From Moraxellaceae bacterium (GTDB lineage Bacteria > Pseudomonadota > Gammaproteobacteria > Pseudomonadales > Moraxellaceae), in the NCBI GenBank assembly GCA_021156385.1, contig JAJNDL010000198.1:1-7134 (forward strand): DNA of 7,134 nucleotides. The letters run 5' to 3'. The notes beneath the pieces were generated by a model. The model was not told where the DNA came from. It worked only from the letters and a program-made list of their open reading frames with translations, and ran no database searches. This document shows, one piece after another, positions 1 to 5,730 of the stretch. Position 1 is the stretch's first letter. Each line of letters begins with the position of its first letter. Position numbers and translations under genes: made by a program.

Positions 1-1070
1 TAGGGCGCCTCGAAGAGCAGGTAGGAGAGCACGCCGGAGCCGGACTTGTGCGTGGCGCCGGAGCCGCGCACGAACATGCGGATGCTCTTCGGCAGCAGCT
101 TGGCGTGGCGCATGGCGATGGCGTCCAGCACTTCCGCCGGCGGCGTCATCACCAGCACCTCGACGTTGCGCAGCGTGGAGTGCTCGTTGCGCACTTCCTC
201 GGGGATCAGCGACAGCGTCCGGTTGATGCGGGTGAGGCGCTCGACGTCGGCCTCGAGGCTGTCGACGAAGGAACTGTTCATGATGTGGCTCACCACCTGC
301 GCGATGCTGGGGTAGGCCACCACTTTCTCGCGCGCCTGGCGGCGCGGCTGGCCACCGACGCCGATCACCAGCAGGCGCTCGGCGCCCAGGTGCAGCGCCG
401 GGCTGACGGGCGAGAGTTGGCGCAGCGCGCCGTCGCCGAAGTATTCGCGGTTGACGCGCACCGCCGGGAAGAAGATGGGAATCGCCGCCGAGGCCAGGAG
501 GTGGTCGACGCCGAGCTGGCTGCGCACGCCGATGCGGCGCGAGCGCCGCCAGTTCTCCAGCGACGGGTGGCCCATGAAGAAGCTCACCGATTCGCCGCTG
601 GTATAGCCCGAGGCGGTCATGCACAGCGCGCGCAGGTGGCCGCGGTCGATGCCCTGCTGGATGCGTTCCATGTCGAGGTCGCGCTCGAGCAGTTCGCGCA
701 GCGGGCTGTTGTCGAGCAGCGAGATGGGCAGGTCGCGGCGCAGGCGGCCGAAGGCGAGGGTCATCATGAAGCGCCAGCCGCGGCGGATCACGCCGGGCCA
801 GTCGGTACGGTAGACCTGCTCGCAGTGGAATTCGCCCCACACCGATTCCAGCATGGCGACGCCGTCGGCCAGGCAGCCGGCATGGGTGGCGAGGCCGGCG
901 GCATTGATGGCGCCGGCGGAGGTGCCGCAGATGATGTCGAAGGGATTGGCGCACTGGTTGCCGGGCATGAGCTCGGCGATGGCACGGAGCACGCCGACCT
1001 GATAGGCCGCCCGTGCGCCGCCTCCCGAGAGGACGAGACCGATGTGTTGCGGACGCACGTTTGTCGTCAT
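1..1070 (-). CDS. Patatin-like phospholipase family protein (3' end outside window)
   Basis: This is a predicted serine lipid acyl hydrolase of the patatin family, using a Ser-Asp dyad. The oxyanion-hole loop GGGARAAY lies at residues 16-23, the nucleophile elbow GTSAG at 49-53 (Ser51), and the DGA motif at 213-215 (Asp213). All are intact, so it should be active. The start ATG (1068-1070) has GGAG eight bases upstream. No signal peptide or membrane segment is visible, so I infer a cytoplasmic or peripheral enzyme. 356 codons are visible. The last two bases read TA, and relatives continue with Tyr after SYLLFEAP, so the gene probably runs on past the left edge, although a stop there cannot be excluded. 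The natural substrate cannot be told from sequence. The small hypothetical gene lies 168 bp upstream on the same strand and may be cotranscribed. Confidence 0.93.
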   Translation of the reverse strand, partial: MTTNVRPQHIGLVLSGGGARAAYQVGVLRAIAELMPGNQCANPFDIICGTSAGAINAAGLATHAGCLADGVAMLESVWGEFHCEQVYRTDWPGVIRRGWRFMMTLAFGRLRRDLPISLLDNSPLRELLERDLDMERIQQGIDRGHLRALCMTASGYTSGESVSFFMGHPSLENWRRSRRIGVRSQLGVDHLLASAAIPIFFPAVRVNREYFGDGALRQLSPVSPALHLGAERLLVIGVGGQPRRQAREKVVAYPSIAQVVSHIMNSSFVDSLEADVERLTRINRTLSLIPEEVRNEHSTLRNVEVLVMTPPAEVLDAIAMRHAKLLPKSIRMFVRGSGATHKSGSGVLSYLLFEAP

Positions 1071-1238
1071 GCCGGCATCTCCGTTCTGCCTGCAGTGTAC
1101 CGGGCCGCCCGAGGCTGTCCCCGCGCTTCCGTACCAGCGCTAAAAGTAAGGGCGTCAGCGGTCGGTTTTGCCAGTTTTTCCGGTACGGAAAACGGCGGAG
1201 GGGAGGGTGCGCCGCTGCGGCGCCGCCCGGGGCAGGAC
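1071..1238. other. Intergenic region between two minus-strand genes
   Basis: No gene is supported here. Two short inverted repeats are visible. The arms GCGCCGC and GCGGCGC at 1209-1223 lie 16 bases beyond the stop of the small hypothetical gene, but no T-run follows in the minus direction. A 7-bp palindrome, TTTTCCG-GTA-CGGAAAA, lies at 1176-1192. Neither is a convincing intrinsic terminator, so the two minus-strand genes may share a transcript. The phospholipase ribosome binding site (GGAG on the minus strand) lies at the low-coordinate end, just upstream of 1070. I see no clear promoter. Confidence 0.5.
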
Positions 1239-1616
1239 TCAGCCCGGCCAGCTCACCAGGCCTTCGCCGCCGGCCGTGATATGCCACCAGCTGTCCGGGT
1301 CGTCGCCTTCCCGCCAGCTGCCCGGCGTGGCGCGCACCTCGGTGCCGAAGCGTGCGAAGGCCTCGCGGGCGCAGGTGATGTCGTCGGCCCAGGGCGTGTG
1401 CGGGCTGTCGAACCACACCGAGACCCAGCCCGGCGCCGCATCCTGGATGACCAGCACGGGCAGGGCGTGGCCGTCGTGCCGCAGGGTCAGCCGCCACTGC
1501 CGCTTGCCGGCCGGCTTCGCCTGCGCGGCGGTGTCCGGGAAGCGTGCGGCCAGCCAGTCCAGCACTGCCTCGGGCGTCACGTCGGCAATGTAGATCTCGA
1601 TATCGGGAGCGGTCAT
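1239..1616 (-). CDS. Conserved hypothetical protein, about 125 aa
   Basis: This small, acidic, tryptophan-rich soluble protein has no signal peptide or membrane segment. The N-terminus (MTAPDIEIYIADV) predicts a beta strand, followed by a helix (PEAVLDWLAARF). The middle holds strands, then the segment VWFDSPHTPWADDITCA. The C-terminus carries GSWREGDDPDSWWHI. The Trp/Asp-rich segments look conserved, and I have a general memory of similar unnamed proteins in beta- and gammaproteobacteria, but I cannot name a domain or function. The start is uncertain. ATG 1614-1616 gives the most natural N-terminus but has no good Shine-Dalgarno. An in-frame ATG at 1671-1673 would add 19 Pro/Arg/Ser-rich residues and also lacks one. 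Codon use resembles its neighbours. It is divergent from the STAS gene across a 209-bp gap, and lies upstream of the phospholipase on the same strand. Confidence 0.72.
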   Translation of the reverse strand: MTAPDIEIYIADVTPEAVLDWLAARFPDTAAQAKPAGKRQWRLTLRHDGHALPVLVIQDAAPGWVSVWFDSPHTPWADDITCAREAFARFGTEVRATPGSWREGDDPDSWWHITAGGEGLVSWPG

Positions 1617-1707
1617 GCGTGGGTCTCGTGCGGGTGACGGAGGGCGCTCCGGCCCGGAAAAAGGTTGGGCCATCGGGCACCGTGGGTAAGCCTCAGCCGA
1701 TGAAAAA

Positions 1708-1736
1708 CTTACAGATTCTGCCCTGTCGACTGTACG
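1708..1736 (+). promoter_or_regulatory. Weak sigma-70-like promoter candidate
   Basis: CTTACA (1708-1713; four of six matches to TTGACA) and TGTACG (1731-1736; three of six matches to TATAAT) are separated by 17 bp in the most A+T-rich part of the divergent gap. It could drive the STAS gene and the downstream regulator. The -10 match is poor, so this is only a position to test. Confidence 0.2.
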
Positions 1737-1762
1737 TTTCTGGACTAACCTGAACCAGAGAC

Positions 1763-1809
1763 GCGGCCTGTCCGGAGCCGCGGGAAACCATGTTCTCCGG
1801 GCAGGCCGC
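1763..1809 (+). promoter_or_regulatory. 15-bp inverted repeat in the leader of the STAS gene
   Basis: The arms at 1763-1777 (GCGGCCTGTCCGGAG) and 1795-1809 (CTCCGGGCAGGCCGC) pair over 15 positions with one G-U wobble and no bulge, around a 17-nt loop that contains GGGAAACC. The structure ends five bases before the Shine-Dalgarno AAGGAGG (1814-1820) of the STAS gene. No T-run follows, so it does not look like an intrinsic terminator. A role in leader folding, translation control or transcript stability is inference. Read as DNA it could also be an operator. Confidence 0.6.
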
Positions 1810-1825
1810 ATGGAAGGAGGCAGGC

Positions 1826-2131
1826 ATGAGTATTTTTTCCTCGGAATCCCCCGACGGCAAGGAACTCGTCATCCATATCAAGGGCCGCTTCGATTTCAGC
1901 ACGCACCAGGATTTCCGCAGCGCCTACGAGAGCGCGCCGGAGGAACCCGAACAGTACGTGGTCGACCTGCGCGAAGCCACCTATCTCGACAGCTCCGCGC
2001 TCGGCATGCTGCTCCTGCTGCGTGACCACGCCGGCGGCGACTCGCGCAAGGTGCGCATCATCAACTGCAATCCCGACGTGAAGAAAATCCTGACGATTTC
2101 GAATTTCGAGCAGCTTTTCACCATCCAGTAA
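1826..2131 (+). CDS. STAS-domain anti-anti-sigma factor-type protein (HsbA-like)
   Basis: This 101-residue protein is a single STAS domain, the phosphorylatable partner-switching component that binds a serine kinase or anti-sigma-type partner when unphosphorylated. The motif YLDSSALGMLLLL (53-65) carries the phospho-acceptor serine, by alignment Ser56, which corresponds to Ser56 of RsbV and Ser58 of SpoIIAA. The N-terminal strand ELVIHIKGRFDF (13-24) and the C-terminal VKKILTISNFEQLF segment are typical of the family. The start ATG at 1826 has a near-perfect Shine-Dalgarno AAGGAGG five bases upstream. An in-frame ATG at 1790 lies in the leader hairpin region, lacks a site and is rejected. The next gene encodes a phosphatase/kinase that could act on this serine. 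Pairing and order match HsbA-HsbR of Pseudomonas aeruginosa, where HsbA links to FlgM and the diguanylate cyclase HsbD. The output partner here is not visible. Confidence 0.92.
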   Translation: MSIFSSESPDGKELVIHIKGRFDFSTHQDFRSAYESAPEEPEQYVVDLREATYLDSSALGMLLLLRDHAGGDSRKVRIINCNPDVKKILTISNFEQLFTIQ

Positions 2132-2137
2132 CCGGCA

Positions 2138-2170
2138 GGGCCCGATCCTTTCTTCCGGACGGTCGGGCCC
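2138..2170 (+). promoter_or_regulatory. Intercistronic hairpin between STAS gene and response regulator
   Basis: GGGCCCGATC (2138-2147) pairs with GGTCGGGCCC (2161-2170) over 10 bp with one G-U wobble and a 13-nt loop. It begins seven bases after the STAS stop codon. It is followed by ATGGGGGACG rather than a T-run, so full intrinsic termination is unlikely. It could be a partial attenuator or a 3' stabiliser that lets the STAS protein be made in excess over the regulator. That role is inference. Confidence 0.55.
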
Positions 2171-2202
2171 ATGGGGGACGGCGTGAAGATTCGAGGGAAC
2201 GG

Positions 2203-3882
2203 GTGAGCCAGGGCAGCCTGCGCATACTGATCGCCGAGGACAGCGTCACCGACCGCCTGATCCTGCAGACCCTGCTGAAGCGGCTGGGTCACGAGGTGGT
2301 GAGCTGCGAAAACGGCCGGCAGGCGGTGGACGCCTTCGAGCAGCGTCCGCCCGACATGGTCCTGCTCGACGTGATGATGCCCGAGATGGACGGCATCGAG
2401 GCCGCCCGCCGCATGCGCGAGGTTTCGCCCGGCCAACTCATCCCCATCATCTTCCTGACCTCGCTGAACGAGGCCCGCGACCTCGCCGCCTGCCTCGACG
2501 CCGGCGGCGACGACTTCCTCTCCAAGCCCTACAACCCCACCATCCTGCAGGCCAAGATCGGCGCCTTCACGCGCCTGCGCCGCCTGCACATCGAGGTACG
2601 CAAGCAGCGCGAGCACCTCATCGCCGAGCAGCAGGCGGCCAAGCTCATCTTCGACCGCATCATCCGCCTCGGCGCGCTGGACGCGCCCTGCATCCGCTAC
2701 CTGCTCTCGCCCATGGCCATCTTCGACGGCGACGTGCTGCTCGCCACGCGCCGCCCCGACGGCGACCTGCTCGTGCTGCTCGGCGATTTCACCGGGCACG
2801 GCCTGCCGGCCGCCATCGGCATCCTGCCGCTGGCCGAGATCTTCTACGGCATGGGCAGCAAGGGCTTCGGCCTCGAGGCCATCATGCGCGAGTGCAACGC
2901 GCGCCTGAAGCAGGTGCTGCCGCCCTCGGTGTTCTGCTGCGCCACCGCCGTGCACATCGACTACGGCGACCGCTACCTCGAGATCTGGGCCGGCGGCCTG
3001 CCGCCCGGCATGGTCTACAACCGCCGCGCCGGCACCAGCACCAAGATCCCGTCCTCGCACGTGCCGCTCGGCATCCTTCCCGTGCACGAGTTCGAGTACA
3101 AGCCGCTGGTGATGGAGCTGGAGGAAGACAGCATCCTCTACCTCTGGTCCGACGGCGTCAGCGAGGCGCGCAACGAGAACGACGAGATGTTCGGCGAGGA
3201 CCGCCTGATGGCGCTCTTCAAGGAAGGCCATCCCGACATGTTCACGCGCGTGCAGGAGGCCGTCGCCGAGTTCCGCGGCCCGGCCGGGCAGAGCGACGAC
3301 TACTCGCTGGTCGAGGTCAGCCCCGCGCTCGACGTGCTGCCGCTGTCGCGCAAGGCGCGCTCGCGTTATCCCGCCTACTGCGCCGGCCATTGGGACCTCG
3401 AGTTCGAACTGCACGCGGAGAGTCTCAAGACCCAGGACCCGGTGCCGCTGCTCATGTACATGCTGATGCAGATGCCGGGCCTCTCCGCGCACGGCAGCGC
3501 CATCGGCACCATCCTTTCCGAGCTGTACTCGAACGCGCTGGAGCACGGCCTGCTCGGCCTCTCCTCGGGCCTCAAGCAGGACGCCGAGGGCTTCCGCAAG
3601 TACTACCAGCTGCGTAGCGAGCGTCTCGGGGCGCTGCCGGCCGATGCCCGCATCTGCATCCACATCCACCTGGAACCCATGGAAGGGGGGGGACTGCTGC
3701 GCGTGCGCATGAAGGACAGCGGGCCCGGCTTCGATTTCTCCGCCCACAGCGCCGGCGGGCTGCCGGATTATTACGGCCGCGGCCTCAAGCTGCTGGCCTC
3801 GCTATGCCGTCGCGTGGAATACTTCGCGCCAGGGAACGACGTTCTGGTGGAATTCACCTGGCATGAAGGAGTCGCGGGATGA
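2203..3882 (+). CDS. Response regulator with PP2C phosphatase and HATPase_c serine-kinase domains (HsbR-like)
   Basis: This 559-residue protein has three modules. The receiver (about 5-120) has Glu12/Asp13, phospho-acceptor Asp56 in LLDVMMPEMDG, Thr86 and Lys108. A charged helical linker follows (about 120-160). The PP2C/SpoIIE phosphatase (about 165-375) has FDGD (174-177), GDFTGHG (194-200, Asp195), SDGV (316-319, Asp317) and SDDYSL (364-369, Asp366). The C-terminal HATPase_c domain (about 400-559) has an N-box with Asn444 in ELYSNALEHG, DSGPG (505-509) and GRGL (525-528). Phosphorylation of Asp56 is expected to set the balance between phosphatase and kinase action on the neighbouring STAS protein, as for P. 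aeruginosa HsbR. The start is GTG, with GAGGG five bases upstream. The stop overlaps the Hpt gene start (ATGA). A run of eight G lies in the kinase domain but the frame is intact. Confidence 0.95.
   Translation: MSQGSLRILIAEDSVTDRLILQTLLKRLGHEVVSCENGRQAVDAFEQRPPDMVLLDVMMPEMDGIEAARRMREVSPGQLIPIIFLTSLNEARDLAACLDAGGDDFLSKPYNPTILQAKIGAFTRLRRLHIEVRKQREHLIAEQQAAKLIFDRIIRLGALDAPCIRYLLSPMAIFDGDVLLATRRPDGDLLVLLGDFTGHGLPAAIGILPLAEIFYGMGSKGFGLEAIMRECNARLKQVLPPSVFCCATAVHIDYGDRYLEIWAGGLPPGMVYNRRAGTSTKIPSSHVPLGILPVHEFEYKPLVMELEEDSILYLWSDGVSEARNENDEMFGEDRLMALFKEGHPDMFTRVQEAVAEFRGPAGQSDDYSLVEVSPALDVLPLSRKARSRYPAYCAGHWDLEFELHAESLKTQDPVPLLMYMLMQMPGLSAHGSAIGTILSELYSNALEHGLLGLSSGLKQDAEGFRKYYQLRSERLGALPADARICIHIHLEPMEGGGLLRVRMKDSGPGFDFSAHSAGGLPDYYGRGLKLLASLCRRVEYFAPGNDVLVEFTWHEGVAG
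3685..3692 (+). repeat. G8 homopolymer inside the kinase domain of the regulator
   Basis: Eight consecutive G residues encode part of Glu-Gly-Gly-Gly (residues 494-497), shortly before the DSGPG ATP-binding motif. Runs of this length are prone to slippage during replication and to sequencing error. A one-base change would remove the G1 and G2 boxes of the HATPase_c domain while leaving the receiver and phosphatase intact. Confidence 0.9.
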
Positions 3883-4106
3883 GCGAGCTGTATCTGGATG
3901 AGGCCCTGTTCGAGGAATTGCGCAGTATCCTCGATACGGAATTCGGCACCCTGATCAACACCTATGTCCAGGACTCCGCGGCACGCGTGGAGGACCTGCG
4001 GGCCGCCTTCGCCGCCGGCGACGCCGACGCCGTGCGCAAGAGCGCGCACAGCCTGAAGGGCGCCAGCGCCAACCTCGGCCTGGTCTACCTGGCCGAGCTC
4101 TGCCGC
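3879..4106 (+). pseudogene. Hpt (histidine phosphotransfer) gene, 3' part lost (HptB-like)
   Basis: Translation starts at an ATG overlapping the regulator stop, with AAGGAG eight bases upstream. The N-terminal 75 residues look like an Hpt domain: helix DEALFEELRSILDTEFGTLI, a second helix with VQDSAARVEDLRAAFAAGD, then the active-site motif HSLKGASANLG with His57, and VYLAELC. After TGC CGC (4101-4106) the frame reads an Arg/Pro-rich stretch with no Hpt character, so the final helices are missing. No stop occurs in this frame through 4338, cydA, cydB or the rest of the window. An intact protein of this family is about 110-120 residues. The expected job is to pass phosphate from a hybrid kinase to Asp56 of the upstream regulator. 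The gene is probably broken by a frameshift or deletion, or the sequence is misjoined. A frame shifted by two would give about 119 residues in total, but its tail does not look like Hpt either. Confidence 0.75.
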
Positions 4107-4128
4107 ACATGGAGGCTGCTCCGCAGTC

Positions 4129-4157
4129 TCCGCGGGGCGGCCATCCGCGGGCGGCCA
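4129..4157 (+). repeat. Imperfect 15/14-nt tandem duplication
   Basis: TCCGCGGGGCGGCCA (4129-4143) is followed directly by TCCGCGGGCGGCCA (4144-4157). The copies differ only by one G in the central G-run. The unit length and the single-base difference would both shift a reading frame. It begins about 25 bases after Hpt similarity ends, so it may mark the event that damaged the Hpt gene. Confidence 0.85.
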
Positions 4158-4296
4158 CCTCCACCTTCCCTTTCTTTCCACACCCCCGGGCTGACCGCGG
4201 CAAGCGCGGCGACGGCTCGCCTCCACACACGCCCTGACGTTTCGCTACATCTCCGCACTGGCCGCGCGCGCCCGTCCCGGCGAGCCTGCGGCATGC

Positions 4297-4324
4297 GGCC
4301 GCCGCTCCCGCTGCGCCGGCGGCC
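4297..4324 (+). promoter_or_regulatory. Hairpin directly upstream of the cydA ribosome binding site
   Basis: GGCCGCCG (4297-4304) and CGGCGGCC (4317-4324) form a perfect 8-bp all-G/C stem with a 12-nt loop. The stem ends one base before the cydA Shine-Dalgarno AGGGAG (4326-4331), which lies seven bases from the ATG. No T-run follows. It could influence ribosome access to cydA, although short G/C palindromes also arise by chance in DNA of this composition. Confidence 0.45.
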
Positions 4325-4338
4325 CAGGGAGTCGTTGC

Positions 4339-5727
4339 ATGGAACTCGACCCGGTCCTGCTCTCGCGCCTGCAGTTCGCCTTCGTGATGTCCTTCCACAT
4401 CCTCTTTCCCGCCTTCACCATCGGGCTCGCGTCCTACATCGCCGTGCTGGAGACGCTCGCGCTGCGGACCCGGCGCGAGGTCTACCTGCGCCTGTCGCAG
4501 TTCTGGACCAAGATCTTTGCCGTGTCCTTCGGCATGGGCGTGGTGTCGGGCATCGTCATGTCCTACCAGTTCGGCACCAACTGGAGCCGGTTCTCCGACA
4601 TCACCGCCGCGGTGCTGGGCCCGCTCATGGGCTACGAGGTGCTGACGGCCTTCTTCCTCGAGGCCACCTTCCTCGGCATCCTGCTCTTCGGCCGTGCGCG
4701 CGTGCCGCCGCTACTGCACCTGCTCGCGGCATGGATGGTGGCGGCGGGCACGCTGGCCTCGACCTTCTGGATCCTCGCCGCCAACAGCTGGATGCATACG
4801 CCGGCCGGTTATGCGCTCGTGGATGGCCGCTTCGTGGTGACGGACTGGTGGCAGGCCATCTTCAACCCGTCCTTTCCCTACCGCTTCGTGCACATGGTGA
4901 CGGCGGCCTACCTCACCACCGCCTTCGTCGTCATCGGCGTGAGCGCGTACTACCTGCGCCGGCAGCAGTTCGCAGAGCCGGCGCGCACCGCCTTCAACAT
5001 GGGCACCGGCCTGATCGCGCTGCTGGCGCCGCTGCAGCTCATGTTCGGCGACATGCACGGCCTCAACACGCTCAAGCACCAGCCGGCCAAGATCGCCGCC
5101 ATGGAGGGGCACTGGGACACGCAGCGCGGTGCGCCGCTGATCCTCTTCGCCTGGCCCGACCAGGAGGCCGCCGGCAACCGCGTCACGCTCGCCGTGCCCA
5201 GGCTCGGCAGCCTCATCCTCACCCACGACTGGACGGGCGAGGTGAAGGGCCTGCGCGCCTGGCCCGCGGACGAGCGCCCGCCGGTGGCCATCGTGTTCTT
5301 TGCCTTCCGCCTCATGGTGGCGCTGGGGCTGCTCATGATCCTCGTGGGCATCATCAGCCTGTACCTGCGCCTGCGCGGCCGCCTCTACGACAGCCCGGCG
5401 TTTTTGCGCCTCTGCAATGCCTGCCTGCCCATCGGCTTCGTCGCCATCCTCGCCGGCTGGTTCACCACCGAGGTGGGCCGCCAGCCCTGGGCGGTGTACG
5501 GCCTGCTGCGCACGGCGGAGAGCACCTCGCCGACGCTGGCCGGGGCGCACGTGCTGGTGTCGCTGCTGGTCTACGTCGTGGTGTATGCGGTGATCTTCGG
5601 CGCCGGCGTGTACTACCTGTACCGCATCGTGCAGAGCGGTCCCGTGCCGGCGGCGCCCAAGGGCGGCCTCGAATCGGCCAAGCGGCCGCTGTCGGCGCCG
5701 CAGGTGCCGCTGGAAGGCGGGGACTGA
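4339..5727 (+). CDS. cydA: Cytochrome bd ubiquinol oxidase subunit I, cyanide-insensitive (CioA) type
   Basis: This is the quinol-oxidising, haem-bearing subunit of an inner-membrane bd-type terminal oxidase, which reduces O2 to water. The 462 residues form about nine hydrophobic helices. Residues matching the E. coli protein are His20 (haem b595), His185 and Met326 (haem b558), Arg324, Glu100 and Glu108 (YEVLTAFFLEATF), Lys251 and Glu256 in the Q-loop, and Glu378 in TTEVGRQPW. The Q-loop (about 246-313) is short and reads like CioA, lacking the long insert of E. coli CydA (522 residues). I therefore infer a CIO-type enzyme; cyanide insensitivity itself cannot be read from sequence. AGGGAG lies seven bases before the ATG. 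The C-terminal tail is Pro/Lys-rich and soluble. cydB follows after 3 bp. No terminator separates the gene from the Hpt remnant, so read-through from the signalling cluster is possible. Confidence 0.97.
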   Translation: MELDPVLLSRLQFAFVMSFHILFPAFTIGLASYIAVLETLALRTRREVYLRLSQFWTKIFAVSFGMGVVSGIVMSYQFGTNWSRFSDITAAVLGPLMGYEVLTAFFLEATFLGILLFGRARVPPLLHLLAAWMVAAGTLASTFWILAANSWMHTPAGYALVDGRFVVTDWWQAIFNPSFPYRFVHMVTAAYLTTAFVVIGVSAYYLRRQQFAEPARTAFNMGTGLIALLAPLQLMFGDMHGLNTLKHQPAKIAAMEGHWDTQRGAPLILFAWPDQEAAGNRVTLAVPRLGSLILTHDWTGEVKGLRAWPADERPPVAIVFFAFRLMVALGLLMILVGIISLYLRLRGRLYDSPAFLRLCNACLPIGFVAILAGWFTTEVGRQPWAVYGLLRTAESTSPTLAGAHVLVSLLVYVVVYAVIFGAGVYYLYRIVQSGPVPAAPKGGLESAKRPLSAPQVPLEGGD

Positions 5728-5730
5728 GCC

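Larger units (their letters stand above)
1617..1825. other. Divergent intergenic region upstream of the STAS gene
   Basis: This 209-bp gap separates the minus-strand hypothetical gene from the plus-strand signalling cluster and must hold promoters for both. Its centre (about 1695-1755) is clearly more A+T-rich than its surroundings, which fits a promoter region. The right third carries a long inverted repeat next to the STAS ribosome binding site, listed separately. GCCGATGA at 1695-1702 resembles the -10 element of flagellar sigma-28 promoters (GCCGATAA), but no matching -35 lies at the right distance, so I do not call it. Confidence 0.55.
4107..4338. other. Gap between the Hpt remnant and cydA, no gene supported
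   Basis: All three plus frames give low-complexity Arg/Pro/Ser/Gly sequence with no recognisable domain. One pyrimidine-rich patch lies around 4155-4185, and it contrasts with the flanking coding DNA. The stretch probably contains the cydA leader, but I see no convincing -10/-35 pair and no FNR/ANR-type TTGAT-N4-ATCAA site, which often controls bd oxidases. It also holds the tandem repeat and hairpin listed separately. It may include the eroded 3' end of the Hpt gene or a recombination junction. Confidence 0.55.

Noticed and set aside
1176..1192. TTTTCCG-GTA-CGGAAAA palindrome as a terminator
   Set aside because: The stem is mostly A/T with a three-base loop, and no T-run follows in the minus direction, in which the neighbouring genes are transcribed.
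48..1637. 529-codon plus-strand open frame
   Set aside because: It lies antisense to the phospholipase, which has intact catalytic motifs, and to the small hypothetical gene. Its product is His/Ala/Arg-rich low-complexity sequence typical of an antisense shadow in G+C-rich DNA.
1695..1702. GCCGATGA as a flagellar sigma-28 -10 element
   Set aside because: It would suit the HsbA-FlgM link, but no TAAAGTTT-like -35 lies about 11 bases upstream.
2892..3617. 241-codon plus-strand frame inside the regulator gene
   Set aside because: It is an out-of-frame Arg/Ala-rich shadow of the regulator gene.
1981..3747. 588-codon minus-strand open frame
   Set aside because: It is antisense to the STAS gene and the regulator, both of which have clear domain motifs. 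The composition (His, Gln, Val, Ala, Gly) is that of a shadow frame.
4103..4237. Frame shifted by two after the Hpt similarity ends, giving a total length of about 119 residues
   Set aside because: The length fits an Hpt protein and the first residues (HMEAA) look plausible, but the rest is Pro/Arg/Phe-rich and not helical, so I do not claim it restores the gene.
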